A stretch of 64,000 nucleotides of DNA. Origin: Conoideocrella luteorostrata (Eukaryota > Ascomycota > Sordariomycetes > Hypocreales > Clavicipitaceae). The DNA lies in assembly GCA_032433595.1 (NCBI GenBank), contig JASWJB010000141.1, positions 39,960 through 103,959 of the forward strand. Direction: 5' to 3'. The notes under the pieces were generated by a model, which had not been told where the DNA came from, did no database searches, and saw only the letters and a program-made list of their open reading frames with translations. Below, one piece after another: positions 28,015-40,225 of the stretch. Made by a program: the position numbers and the translations under genes. Numbering within the stretch: position 1 is the first letter of the stretch; every line of letters starts with the position of its first letter.

Positions 28015-30862
28015 ATGGCCTCCAGGGAGCCGCCATCGGAGTTTCAGATCTCGCAGGTCATCGATTTCGCGGGTCTCGATCCCTATGAAGACCGCCCCAT
28101 GGTCATTCAAGCGCTCAAGGTTCGTAGCTGCTGCTGTCGGGTACGGCGCCCACGGCCATCGTGAGCAGCTCGGCTGATTGCGTGTGTGATTCTAGGACAA
28201 TGGCTGCAACGTGGAAGCTGTGGTGATGGAATACCTTGACAGCTCTGAATCGGTGTGTGAACGATCATCCGCATTACATTGTGTTTGCGTATAGCTGACT
28301 TGAGGGGGATAGTTTCGACAAAAGCATGCTCAACAGTGGAACGAAAGCATGTTTACGGCAGATCGAGATGGCACAGCAAATAATTCAGGCACTTGTACGT
28401 TGCATAGGGTATTTGCTTCCGGGAAATTGCGAGCACACCGCTGATCACGGATACATACTTCAAGCATTTCATATCGAGTCCATGACCGATACCGATGTCA
28501 TCCAAGGCGTCACGCCGCCCCCCGAACCCTATGGACCAATCGCCCCGTCACGACCACCTTCGAGATCGAACGACAAATCGCCGCTATGTAGAATGTTGGA
28601 TTGGGTAGAGAACGAGACTGGAGCAGATACATCAATGTCGCGAGAAGACGAGGACATGCAGCGTGCGCTGCGAGAGTCGGCCCAGGAAGCCGGCATTGGG
28701 TTGGCGGGCCAGCAATCAGGTGTGACAGATGCGTCGATGTCGTCGGCACCATCTTTTGGGCCAGCGAACCGAACCGATTATGAACTGGGAGATTGGGCTA
28801 TGGTTCCAAGCGGCCCCTCGGAGACCAGAGTCCCAACAGCTCCGGCGGCATCGCTACGAAAACGAAGTCCTGACACGCCCGCCTTCTTGATACAGGGCAA
28901 AAGCACAGTAGGGAAGCACGGACTCGGAGGTTTGATTACTGTATTGCATGAAATTCCGCTTGCCAGGAACGTATTTCTGCAGATAGGGACTCCTGCGCTG
29001 TCGTATGGGTTTAACAGCGAATGGTGGAAAGGCCAGGAGATTTTATCACCACAGGTGCTTGCACGACTTCATTCAGGAGAACTGGAATGGGGCAAGCAGG
29101 ACGAATCAAAGCCCGACGTAGAGGAGGAAATTCATCGGCTCATGGCTTTTTTGGATTCAACTGAACGCAGTTATGGAACTGTCAGCGTACTGGCAGACTT
29201 AATCCCATCCTCAGGGCTCGGACCTGAAAAGCAGCTCTATGAATATATTGGATCAAGGAACGAAGTGATTTTGCAGCCGTTGATACACACCGTTCCACTG
29301 GCTCCAGTATTAGGCGACGACTTGGGACAAGACGGAGCCAGATTTTGTCTTTTGGAGATGGACCACCATCGCGAAGATTACACTTACATTAAAACTCTAT
29401 ATGAGTCTTTGGACCACACAATGTGGAGTGACGCTTTGCAACAAAACGAGATACATGAGGGATCGAATATGGCCATGTTTAAGGAGATGGGCGATGTGCT
29501 TGCAATTAAGTTGGGTGGAGATGGACCTGAAGATTCTATTGATATCCCCGAAAAGCTGTACCTGGACAAGTACCAAACAACCCGGAAGGACGAGGCTAGG
29601 CGCATACAAATGGCATGGTGTGCTACAAGAAACGCCATTTCAAGGATTGCCAAAGAGGAAATGAAGTTGTACGAATGGCGAAACAACTGGAACGACCGGG
29701 TGTTCGATCGGAAACAGATGATACAAAGAGCCCAGGATCAGTGGCGGGTGTATTATGAGTATGTCCAGTCCTTGAGCCGTTTCCGACAGATGGAGGCATC
29801 AGGTTTCGATACGGACAAGTATCCGGACTACCGCATGGCACCCTGTGAGATTGACGCGCAAGATGAAAACAAGTACCAAACCGTGGAAGATGTCTTGAAA
29901 CTGACAGAGCGCATGTTGAGCGACATCGACACGAGGATGAAGGGTAGGAGACGTTTTGTTGATTTCTACCCATTCTTCTCCTGTTTTTGGCGCCCCCTAC
30001 TAACATGTCACAGTCCTTAATGAGCAACTAGAACAAATCAAATCGAAGCAACGCTACCTTGGTCGGCTGCTGACACAGCCAAACAAAGCGGACAGGCCAC
30101 AGCCCATGACCTGCAAAGAGCTTCTTCTTCGAGGAGTTGTCACGCAGTCGGATACGATATATGTCTGCCGACGGCTCGAACGAGACTTAATCGAGCTAGG
30201 CGATCAACCTAAGGAGTTGGATCAGTGGTGGAAGCTGGCGTATGACTCTACTAAAGAACAGCCAGTCACCACGGAGGTATGCAGAAAACCTTATCGGATG
30301 ATGTATTTTCCCGGAATGATAAACGACTAACAATTCACAGCAAGTAGATATAGAGCTTGTGCTGAGAGATGTATGGCACGAGACAAAAGTGCCTGTGCTC
30401 ATCTACGCCACAGAAGCGGCGTTGACTGCACCACGAACGCCACTCACAGTGCCCTTGCAACGATTTGCGCGAGCAGAAAACAAGGTGTTTCATCAAGAGC
30501 TGAACCAAGAGCTGGACCAGGAAACCACAGAAATCGGCGATTCCAAAAAAGTTACAGGTCTCATTGACCCTATTTCGCCCTCCAAGAGAAAGCATCGAGC
30601 CGACAGTATAGATTCCATGAATAGCAATAGGGCTTCATTAGGAAGTGACGACGGCCAAAACGGGTTTGACAACCCATTCATAGACAGTCAACCCACGACG
30701 GCCACCATGACGCCTTCAGGTACGCCTGCAGCGGCGATTCCGGCTACGGATTCGGCACCCGCTGATAGCACTATTAATGTAAGAGTGCAATCGCCAAATG
30801 TGGTGATCTCATCACAGGGCAAGGAGACTGCTCTGGCCAATGAACGGCCAGCCAATGCGTAG
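28015..30862 (+). CDS. large fungal protein with ubiquitin-interacting motif
   Basis: Six exons: 28015-28119, 28196-28252, 28313-28394, 28465-29943, 30014-30276, 30341-30862; about 835 residues. The N-terminus (ISQVIDFAGLDPYEDRPMVI then DNGCNVEAVVMEYLDS) looks like a UBA-type helical domain for ubiquitin binding. A UIM follows at DEDMQRALRESAQEAGI. The large central part (GLGGLITVLHEIPLARNVFL, GFNSEWWKGQEILSP, RFCLLEMDHHREDY) resembles the non-catalytic body of fungal ubiquitin-interaction-domain proteins and distantly ubiquitin-specific proteases, but I see no Cys-box or His-box. The C-terminal part has a coiled region and a Ser/Thr-rich tail. Intron 3 ends in TTCAAG. Function is not known; ubiquitin binding is inferred from the UIM. 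Confidence 0.8.
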
Positions 30863-31760
30863 AATCTTCTAGAAGATTCCATCACCAAAGACTCGAGAAA
30901 CCATAGCGTTGATTTTGATTGTCTGGCAGCACTGGCGGTATTAAGAAAGTATAGATGGGGTATGCATAGTACTTGATTTTGATATATAATTTCTACACCA
31001 GAAAGCTGTCTAAATACAGGTCTCAACTCAAGCCTTGGTTCTTGTGATGAATACCGCTCTTTGTTCGATCACGAGGCCCCACAACGGGGTGGCACACAGC
31101 TGTACGTAGCAATCCAAATAACCCCACGTCACGCTGATTGCCAGCGCAGATAGATGCCTCTCTACTCCATGCCATGCTTGCATTGCATCAAAAGCATGCG
31201 ACTTTGACTAGTGTGTGTCCGCTCACCCAGAAGAATGTAATTGAGAGCATTCGTTGTTCTCTTGAAACCCTCTGATGTGCAACATCTCTATAGAGCTTGA
31301 GCTCCCATCGTACTACTAGTATACTCAAGGACACCTATCGATCGCTGACCCGGTTGAGGCCCAAGCTCCCATCCCTCGACAAGCTGCGTCATAGTGGCCT
31401 TGCGGGCCCTCACACCGTCCCAGCCCGCCCTCGTCGAACCTTCCACAAGGTCCTACGCTTGGGACCTGGTCCCACTTCACTCTAGACCCGGGTCATCCTG
31501 GCCATTGAGCGTGCCCAACCAACAATAAACGGGCCGCTGCATCAACTGACCCTCCTCTATTTCTTCTGTTCCTCTTGCAACCAACTCTCGGCTTCGACTT
31601 TCGCTCGAACTTTGCCCCAAACTCTGTCTTTCTTTCCCACCGTTTAACTAAGTTGGAGTGATTTCGAACACGCCTTGTTCAAAACAATTAAGAGACTTAA
31701 GAGCACGTGGTGGTGAGCTTATAAGCCTTGGGCAGACAAACTCATTGACCTGCAAGCATC
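30863..31760. promoter_or_regulatory. intergenic region and SIS1 promoter
   Basis: About 900 bp. Near the SIS1 start there is an E-box CACGTG (31704-31709) and a TATA-like CTTATAAGCC around 31718-31727. TTCGAAC plus a later GTTC (31664-31681) vaguely resemble heat-shock element units, but spacing is not canonical. The open frame at 31297-31485 has no recognisable product. Confidence 0.45.
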
Positions 31761-33105
31761 ATGGTGAAAGAATCGAAGTTGTATGATACCTTGGGTGTCA
31801 AACCAGAAGCCACTCAAGATGAAATAAAAAAAGGATACAGGTATGTGCACTTGCTCGCCCTCTACTTTCTGTTAACTCGGAATTTGAGTGCGCCCTTTGC
31901 CAATCGCTGCCATGCCCATTGAGTTTGGTGTGGCATGTTGACGTGTGGCGAAATACCCGTGACATGCTTTTTGCCACATTTTGAATGATAAGAAGCTAAC
32001 GAGTGCGCAACAGAAAAGCAGCTTTAAAATGGCACCCCGACAAGAACAAAGACAATCCCAACGCCGCTGAAAAGTTCAAAGAATGCTCCCAAGCCTATGA
32101 GATTCTTTCGGACCCCGAGAAGCGCAAAGTTTATGATCAGTATGGTCTTGAGTTCCTGCTGAGAGGTGGAGGTGCATCTCCCGAGGGAGCTGCCGGCGGA
32201 TTCCCTGGCGGCAGCGGTATGCCTGGAGGAGGCTTCGGTGGTTTTGATTTTGGCAGTGGCGGTATGCCTGGTGGGGGCGGTAGCCGAACATTCCATTTCA
32301 GCACTGGTGGCGGCCCTGGAGGCGGCTTCAGTTTTAATAACCCGGACGACATTTTTGCTGAATTCATGCGTCAACAGAGCAATATGTCCGGTACTGATGA
32401 TATCTTCTCGTCATTGGGTGGTGGAATGGGCGGTAGCCGGTCCGGCCGTACGAGAATGAGATCATCCGGGCATCCGGAGCAGAGGCATCGTGAGCATACG
32501 CCTGAGATTACTACTGTGGAACGGCCACTGTTCTTGACGCTGGAAGAGCTGTTTCATGGAGTCACCAAGAAGATGAAAATAAAACGAAAGACATTCGACG
32601 AGAATGGTAAGCGCGTGCAGACGGATCAGGTTTTAGAGGTTCCCATCAAGCCTGGTCTGAAGAAGGGGTCCAAGATCAAGTTTAATGGCGTCGGCGATCA
32701 GGTTGAGGGTGGTCGACAGGATTTACATTTTATTTTGGAAGAAGTAAGACAACATTGATATCTCGTCCACCAAAAAACCATGTATCAAACACTATGCTAA
32801 CATAGTCACAGAAAGAACATCCCCTCTTCAAACGAGAGGACAACGATGTCACCCATACCGTCGTTCTGGACCTCAAGGAAGCTCTTACCGGATGGAAGCG
32901 AACTGTCACGACCATTGAGGGCAAGCAAATCAACCTGGATAAGGGCGGACCTACGCAACCCGGCAGCGAGGATCGATATCCCGGCTTGGGAATGCCGATT
33001 TCCAAGAAGCCTGGCCAAAGGGGTGATTTTGTCATCAAATACAAGGTCAACTTCCCTTCAACTTTGACAGCGGAACAGAAACAGAAACTCCGAGAAGTGT
33101 TGTAA
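31761..33105 (+). CDS. SIS1: Hsp40 co-chaperone, class II J-protein Sis1/DnaJB type
   Basis: Three exons: 31761-31840, 32014-32743, 32812-33105; 367 residues. Sis1 hands misfolded clients to Hsp70 and stimulates its ATPase in cytosol and nucleus. The J domain (1-70) starts [20 protein letters not shown] and has the HPD signature in KWHPDKNKD, split by the first intron. A long Gly/Phe-rich linker with [12 protein letters not shown] repeats follows. There is no CxxCxGxG zinc finger, which separates it from Ydj1. Two C-terminal beta-sandwich domains contain [18 protein letters not shown] and [19 protein letters not shown], then [19 protein letters not shown]. Length is close to yeast Sis1 (352). 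The family assignment is firm. Confidence 0.95.
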
Positions 33106-34297
33106 GGTCTATGGATCGGGGCGGACAATACCATGAAAGGAAGCGGGAGTGTTTGGAAATAAACAGCGTGTACGGTTTTATTTACTGAGCGGTTTGATGA
33201 CGATGATGACAAAATAGGGAACACAATTGCAAAGAGTCATGGGGCTACAACGGCGTTAGGGTTTCGATAATATTCTATGTTATGTTATAGTTCAGTGAAG
33301 CCAACGCCCATGGTATGGCATGCTGCATGGCAAGGTTTATGCATTTTAGGCGAGCCGACTTTGTTTAATAGTAGCGGCGGCAATGAAGATTTACTTTGGA
33401 AGGCATCCTTGTGTGAGCCCCCGTGATTGCTAAAGGATTAAATTGAATGCTGATTTTGGGATATGAGCCACACTGCGCATGTTACGGACCAGTCATCGCA
33501 GCGTCCGACGGGTTAAATCCTGGCCAAGATGCCTTCCACGTACTTCCTGCAAACAGCTCTATTTCGCCAATAACGGATGGGTAAGGGAATGTAGACCAAC
33601 TAGTAAATTAAATGACTAAATGACTAAATAATGAATGAATGAATAAGAACATATTAATTAACCGCTCAGTATGGTAGTAACATGTGGCGGTTAATGTGCT
33701 ATTCCGCGAGACACTAAGCAGCGGAACCACCCGGCTGAGATGTCGAATGGTCAAGACGAACCAGGATTCTGTATGGAGGAGCTATATCCTCAATGACGCC
33801 AAGGGCGGACCCTCGCGAATGGAGGGGAAGGGAGGGGGAGGGGTAGCAGCCACTCCATACACCGGTGATGGGACCGCGAATCTGCGGCGGGCAACGGAAG
33901 CATTGAGCTTGAGGGATTTTTGTTTTCCTTGTGAGGTGGCCGGTCATAAAGCCTCATAAAAACTTAAGCGCGAAAGGGGAAGCTCTTGGCCGGAGATTGG
34001 GCGCAAGGCGAAGTTGCCCATACGTGATGGCACGTTGCTTGCTGGAGGTGTGGGAAGGAGAGGAGAGAGAGAGATGGGCTAGTTAGTTACCGCTTGCTTT
34101 TCGCAGAATATCATCTTTCCCACCCACACCCCCACTTTCTTCCTCATCTATCTGCCCTCTTTAGCCTTCTTGTAAACCTGGAGCCTGCTCTTTCGCATTC
34201 AGCAAGTCATTGTTTGGATCAAAACGGTTGGTCAAATTCTTCTCATAAAGAAAACACACATTTCTACGTGCATCAATTTTCGTACAAAGAGTTCAAA
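33106..34297. other. intergenic region SIS1 - HAD phosphatase
   Basis: About 1.2 kb with no supported gene. Simple AAATGAC/TGAA-type tandem repeats lie at 33604-33650 (AAATGACTAAATGACTAAATAATGAATGAATGAA). An AGAGAGAG tract near 34062-34073 precedes the next promoter. An open frame at 33684-33959 looks non-coding. Confidence 0.5.
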
Positions 34298-35126
34298 ATG
34301 GTGGGCAAGGTAATTCCTCTTCCCGACTGTTCACATCATAATACAATCCCCCTCCCAATCAGCAATGCTCAGACGCTAACCGCAGGGGCAGATCAACACT
34401 CTCCTGTTCGACTGCGACAACACGCTCGTTCTCTCCGAGGAGCTTGCCTTTGAGGCATGCGCCGATCTCATCAATAAGATCTGCGCCGAGCGCGGCATCA
34501 GCAAGGAGTTTACCGGCGAATCTCTCATTGTGGAATTCGTGGGCCAGAACTTCCGCGGCATGCTGACCACTCTGCAAAAGGAGTACGGAATTGAAATTGC
34601 CCCTGATGACATGGAGAAATATGTTCGTATGGAGGAAGATGCTGTGATTGCCAAGCTCAAAGCTGCGCTGCGGCCTTGCCCTGGTGTTGACGAGCAGCTG
34701 GAGAGTCTGGCTGCCTCGAAAAAGTACCTTCTTGCTGTCGTGTCGTCTTCTGCCTTGCGACGTGTCAAGGCGTCTGTCGAGAAGGTGGGCCAGATCAAGT
34801 ATTTCAAGGGTCCAAACGGGGAGGACTTGATCTACTCTGCGGCTACGAGCTTGGACCCGCCTACCAGTAAGCCCAATCCTGCCATCTATTTGCACGCTTT
34901 GAAGGTGCTGGGCAAGACAGCAGAGGAGAGCGTGGCCATTGAGGACAGCAAGAGTGGCACTTTGAGTGCTACGAGAGCTGGAATCAAGACTATTGGCTAC
35001 GTTGGGCCGTATGCGCCGGACAAGCAGGAAGAAATGACCCAGGTGTTAAGGGATGCTGGAGCAACGGTGATTATGCGGGACTGGAGCGAGTTCCCTGCCG
35101 CTCTGGAAAAGATTGGCAGTACCTAG
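34298..35126 (+). CDS. HAD-superfamily phosphatase (beta-phosphoglucomutase-like)
   Basis: Exon 1 is only 12 nt (34298-34309, MVGK); exon 2 is 34386-35126; 250 residues in total. HAD enzymes of this subfamily dephosphorylate small phospho-metabolites. Motif I is INTLLFDCDNTLVLSEE with both Asp residues, motif II is AVVSSSALRRV, the motif III Lys is in SKPNPAIY and motif IV is VAIEDSKSG. The helical cap between motifs I and II (about 20-90) is the C1 type. The ATG at 34298 is chosen because the conserved DxD strand needs residues encoded just after the CGCAG acceptor at 34381-34385, and no closer ATG exists. An alternative acceptor six bases downstream would remove two residues. The physiological substrate is unknown. 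Confidence 0.88.
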
Positions 35127-35374
35127 ACTACAATAGTTTAGTCAGTGTCGGCTAGCAATGATGCTCCGGAATGTTTTTTTCTTCTTTTCTGTCTTTTCTT
35201 TTTCTTTTCTGGTGTTAGTTTCGACGAGTTAGCCGGATGAATAGATAAACGACGAAACGAAGTCTTGATTTGGGACATGTTACGGCTGTGGCTGTCATTT
35301 AATGCTTTGTGAAAGCCTCGCGTTCTGGACGGACTTTACTATCAGATGATTCATTTGTACATGTGTGTCTGATG

Positions 35375-37246
35375 TCATCTCGTCCAATCCATCAGGAAGC
35401 TATTCACACTCTGCAGCGTCTGCCGACTCGGATTCGCCGCAGGATACGCGGTCATAATACTACCCAACTTCACCTTGACCTGTATCTTGGTGAACGACGC
35501 CCCTTCGCTCGGTTCCCGAAACCGATCCTGCCCATCAAAGAGATAGCATGCGAGAGCCAACGCCGCGCCGACAGACGTATCTCGCCCCGACTCGCACGCC
35601 ACGGTCACAGTCTGTCCTTCTTCGCTCTCTAGTGCCTCCCTTCTTCCTCCCAGAAACCTGGCCACAAAGGCACATATGTCTGGTAGAGCACGCCTTAAGT
35701 TCCTACTGGCTGTTTTGTGTTTTCCAAGGCCTACCTCCATGAAATTCTCTGCCTTGGCCCATTCCTCCCGGCCTGTCGTACGGTCTGTCAAAGCGATGTG
35801 GCATTGTGTCCCTAACGCCGGCTTGTCGAGCGGTAAGGCGCACACACTTATACACCGAGTCAGTCGCACGGATTTTCTGCTGCTGCTGCTGCTATTGCCG
35901 TCCCTCTCGGACGCAGAGTCTTGCTCCTGCTTCACCAGCGAGGCAATCAGGGCGGGGAGCTCCGCCTCAGCCGTCGACAGCAGGAGGTCCTTGTTCGCCC
36001 AGAAGAGAGAAGGGGTCAGCCCGTGAGCCCAGTTTTCGGTGTCGTCCGCCGCGCCTTGGATGTAACCCTGCGAGTCGGCCTCACTAGCTACCCCTACTAT
36101 GCGCCGCGAGGCAGTGAGGCATATGACGGGCCGGTACTCCTGATATATGACGCCTGTTTGCGCCGCCCCGGGCTCCTCGGGACCGTGGCTGGCATTGGCA
36201 CTGACATTGGCATTGGCATTGGGATCAGTGCTGGGATCAGGGAGGGTAGAGTCCTGCGTGATCCAGAATGGGCGGAGGGGCTTGGACAGCGCAGGCAGAT
36301 TTGGCAGATGCAGCTCCTGGAGGGACTGCACGAAGGAAGGGATGAGGGCCGTGATTTGGGCGTGCGTGGTGGCGAGCAGGTGCGGCGGCAGGAAGAGCTG
36401 CTGCGAGAGGGGGTGACACGGGAGTAGGAGGTTGTTCAGGACGGTGCACCAGATGGGGATGGTGGTCGAGAGGGCGTCCGGCATGCCTGTCTGGCGGTGT
36501 TAGACTGTGATGCTGCATCTGCGAGGGAGTGTGGTGTAGTGTAGTGTAGTGCAGTGCAGTGCAGTGCAGTAAAGCGTAGTGGAAGAAGTCAAATGATACA
36601 GACGTACGTTTTCCGCGCCGCGTAGAATCGACAATTATAATTCTATCAAAGCATCCAGTTAGCCAGCCGGCCCCCCTTCTTCTTCTTCTTCGTCCTCTTC
36701 CTCTTCCGCTTCCTAGAAGCAGCAGTAGCAGCAGTCCGGAGCCCACAAAAAGAAAAGAAAAGATCATAAGCATACACACCCATCATGCTCCTCAATCACA
36801 TCCACCAAATGCACATTCAGCCTCCTGGTGCTGAACTTCCACGCGCGCTCATGGCCATCCGTGCTCTTGAAATACGCAGATGCGTGCTTCGACCCCGGCG
36901 GGATGTACCAGCTCCCGCAGCGCTCATTGGCAACCAGCGGCCGAGGACGGAATATCCTCTTATTTTCTGGGGCGGCGGTGGTGCTGGTGGTGCTGGTGGT
37001 GCTGGTGGTGCTGGTGGTGCTGCTACTGCTGCTGGTAATGGTAGTGGCTAGAGACGATGCTGCTCGTTGGACAAACTCGGCATCGGAGACGATCGAGTGT
37101 AGGCGGTTGTGGATGCTGAGGGTGGAGCGTTTGAGCGAGCCGAGCAGGCTGGATAGGGAGGGCTGCGAGGGGAAGAGGATGTCGTTGATGCTGACGGGTG
37201 TGTCTTCGTCTTCTTCTGGGACAGGGGGGTCATCCGTGGAGGTCAT
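35375..37246 (-). CDS. RIT1: initiator tRNA phosphoribosyl transferase Rit1
   Basis: Three minus-strand exons: 37246-36780, 36642-36608, 36486-35375; about 537 residues. Rit1 adds 2'-O-ribosyl phosphate at position 64 of initiator tRNA-Met, keeping it out of elongation. Exon 1 carries SIHNRLHSIVSDAEFVQ, a low-complexity TSTTSTT tract, then LVANERCGSWYIPP and YFKSTDGHERAWKFSTRRLN. The 35-nt second exon encodes IIIVDSTRRGK, and exon 3 continues MPDALSTTIPIWCTVLNNLL, a DUSP-like loop (VACESGRDTSVGAALAL) and the C-terminal domain. The combination is diagnostic. The ORF for exon 3 begins with a misleading ATG (36484) that is really internal. Exon 3 also has an Asn/Ala/Ser-rich insert. A pentanucleotide GTGTA/GTGCA repeat lies in intron 2. 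Confidence 0.94.
36533..36570. repeat. GTGTA/GTGCA pentanucleotide repeat in RIT1 intron 2
   Basis: About eight tandem units, the first ones GTGTA and the later ones GTGCA, within the intron 36487-36607 of RIT1. Confidence 0.85.
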
Positions 37247-37470
37247 TTTCGAGTTGGGTTATGAGATATGAGTTGTGAGCTGTGAGCTGTGAGCTGTGAG
37301 CTGAGTTGTGAGTTGGTAAGTTGTGAGTGAGACTGAAATTGAGTGTCAAGTTTGATGGGGTCCACATTTGTTACGGAGGTTTGTTAGAGCGACATGAATT
37401 TTATTAGCTGCGAGCAGTTTCATAAAATATATCTGTTGCGATTTTCATTTTCATTCATTGTATTCATGAA
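37247..37470. repeat. TGAGCTG heptanucleotide repeat upstream of RIT1
   Basis: The RIT1 upstream region carries imperfect tandem TGAGCTG/TGAGTTG units at about 37270-37335. The rest is the short spacer to the downstream end of the oxidoreductase gene. Confidence 0.75.
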
Positions 37471-38910
37471 TTACTGCACAGATAAGTAATATTCGTCTTT
37501 AGCAAACAAATGATTTTCAAAGCTAGACCAGTTTCCAGACATCACCCTCTCTACCTTGATGCCGACCTCTCTCCCCTCATCAATGCTTTTCCTCCCGGCC
37601 TCTAACATCGCCGTTGTAGCAATTGTGTTCTTGAGTGTCGGCAGCGCCTTCTTATCCAGCTCCTCTAGCGTTGTCCCTTCGTTCACAGCTCGGCAACCGT
37701 CAATAAATTTCTCAATCGAGATGTACCCGTATCCTGTCTGCCCGTTGAAGTTGCCGTCCTCGTCGGGTGCGTAGCGCATGTAAAACGGGTTAAACCACTG
37801 AAGTTGGCCGGCGTCGTCGTCAGCAACGTCGTACCCTCTCTTGGCTTGGTCTACGCGAATTTCACCCTTGGATCCCAAGTAGTGGAAGTACTGGTTTGTA
37901 TGGACACCTGCGCGCTGGGGGGCTGTCCAGGAGGACGTGTAGACGCCCACGGCGCGCTTGGTGGGGTCGCCAACCTTGGCCCAGGTGACGAGCAGAGAGA
38001 TGGTGTCTTCAGTTTCGGAGACACATCCCAAGTCGGCAGCAACACCCTTGGAGGAGGAGGCTGACACTTTAACAGGGAGGTAACCCAGCTGCTGGACCAT
38101 CGAGTCGCAAATATCGACGTGGTGGCTGTTGAGGTAGTATGAGATATCGGACTCTCTACCCGCCCAAGATTTAAAGGTCTCGAGCTGGTATTTTGGCTGC
38201 GACATGTAACCGTAGAAGTAGTTGAAATCGCCGAGATTCTTGGCCCTAAAGCGAGCATCCGAGTATGCAGGGTCAAATCGCTTGTGGTGCTCGACAAACA
38301 CATAGACGCCCTTTTCTCTGGCGAGTCGCAACAAGTCCTGGTGCTCGTCTAGCTTCTTGACAGCTGGTTTGGTCAGGAGCACATGGATACCCCTCTCAAT
38401 AGCATACAAAGCAATAGGATAATGTGTTGGATCTGGCGTGAAAACTGTAATTGCATCGCCAGGCCTGAGAGCATCAATAGCAGCCTTGTATGCGTCCGGG
38501 TCCGTCTTGTCGTTGGCGGGGTAGGAGTCGAAGGAGGTGTCCAGACCGTTGTAGACTTGGGTGATGTTTTTATCAAGGTGCTGGCCTTAACATTCCTGGT
38601 AAGTATACGGAGTATTGACTCTGGTTTAACCCAAAAAAAATTTTTAAGGGAAACAGGAAAGAACGCACGAATGCCGGGAAACTTGGCGCCCTGGACGCCT
38701 ACCATGCTTAAGTTGCCGACTTTAGAGCGTCGACGGAGGTCAAATAGCGTGAGAGCGACAACTCCGACTTTCTTGTCCGAGCTGGAGGCACCACCGCCGA
38801 CGAAGCCGGTGGTATACTCTCCAGTCCCGATCTACCATCGTCAGTGATATGATTGGACGTGGATCGCGATGCGTAGTGAGTCTTACCATCAAGACGTTTA
38901 TATTGGCCAT
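37471..38910 (-). CDS. Gfo/Idh/MocA-family NAD(P)-dependent oxidoreductase
   Basis: Three minus-strand exons: 38910-38887, 38831-38669, 38585-37471; about 433 residues. Members oxidise or reduce sugars, inositols and similar polyols. The Rossmann start is split by an intron: MANINVLM joins [14 protein letters not shown], a variant of the GxGxxG loop. [13 protein letters not shown] and [20 protein letters not shown] follow, then the family motif [11 protein letters not shown] (normally EKP) and the catalytic-domain segment [11 protein letters not shown]. The second intron ends in TTAAG; a nearer CAG would give a stop. A TACGGAGTA motif lies in this intron (38606-38614). It is divergent from a DHDPS-family aldolase 1.3 kb away, so the two may serve one sugar-acid route; that is inference. 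Substrate is unknown. Confidence 0.88.
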
Positions 38911-40225
38911 TGTTAATACCTTCGACCCGGGCGGGTATGATCAGCGGCGAGTGGGAGGTCTAGATGAGAGATTGGTTTGTCTGATAAAGTCAGGATAAAA
39001 TCCCCCCGAAATTTAAATAGAGAGAATGGCGGAGATGTCAGAAGTAAAAGTGAACGGTAAGTTGAGGTACGAAAAGTGTATACCAAAGCTAGGAAGCTAA
39101 CTAGTTAATTAACATACCATCAAGTTTGGAAAGAGGATTGAGGGCTAGTTAGTGGGAGTCGCAGGCGGGGCACCTGCCATTTGACATCGGCGTTGGTTAG
39201 GGAGGGTGGTTGTTCGTTTTGCAAGATGGAAATATCACACCAACCACAGACTACACCTTCCCACCCATAGCTTGATTGCCATGATAAGGTACATAAACAG
39301 ATCACTTCTTCGACGGATTTTTTTCTCTGCCTTCAAAGCATGGTTTTTGAGGTGTATTAATCACTACAAATGCACAGGCTACATGCTTATGATGTGGGGT
39401 GAGACGTCACCAGCTTGATTCTGCACCGATTGCACGCAGATAGCCAGGGCCAGCCTTGGGACGAGGCAGCGGAAACGAATTCACCAAGTAGCATCTTGTC
39501 GGCGGAAGGAGCCCTGCTGCAAACTATCCGTCTGGGTAAAATACATGTCTGTATGTGGCATGTTGCGGCGACGGACCCTATTGTCGGTAATTGAGCACCA
39601 TTCATGACCCGACGGCTGTAACCACGAACAAACACGGCAGCAGGCCTGCGCTGTGGTTGGTGGAAGAATATTCTGTGTCGTCTCGAGTGCTGCAATTGCT
39701 CTGCGACTTCGGTGTCTCTACCCGCGAGACTAGCTGATGACAAAAAAGGCCAATCTGCACGCGCAGATAGACATGGCGTTTCGCGCGACAAACTTCTTGA
39801 ACTCAAGCACTATATAACATCGTCCAGAGCGAGCCGGAATTGGCTCCTTCGTACGTCGTCCGTCCATGGGCGTCCCAAGTAACTCCATAATATCCAGACT
39901 CGGCCCCAGCTCCGCACTCATCCCGATCCCGCTGCCTGATATTATTTTCAAAGCCTCCCCCATACACTCGCCCACGCCGGTTTGCTTCAAACAGCCACTT
40001 ATATGTTGATGGTTCATGGTACGCGGAGAGACTGGACCCTCCATGTGTCCCCACGCTTCTGGTTGCCCCTCCACCAGCGCATCCCATAGCGGCTGAATAT
40101 AAATCAACCGCTGGTCCCGAATATACGTAGCCGTTACACTCTGTCGACTTGTAATTTATAGTACCGAAATTTGATCCGTTCTAGATCTCTTGTTGAAGCT
40201 TTTGTAAATATCCAATCCCGCCAGC
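38911..40225. promoter_or_regulatory. divergent intergenic region with an uncertain minus-strand ORF
   Basis: About 1.3 kb between the divergent oxidoreductase and aldolase genes. A minus-strand frame open from about 40165 to 39730 (IRDQRLIYIQPLWDALVEGQ, later CLKQTGVGECMGEALKII and ELGPSLDIMELLGTPMDGRR) reads like protein but has no recognisable family and no ATG at its 5' end. It could be an unrecognised small gene, a 3' exon or a remnant. Nothing else is supported. Confidence 0.4.

Noticed and set aside
31297..31485. 62-codon frame upstream of SIS1
   Set aside because: Arg/Pro/Ser-rich, no recognisable product; part of the SIS1 promoter.
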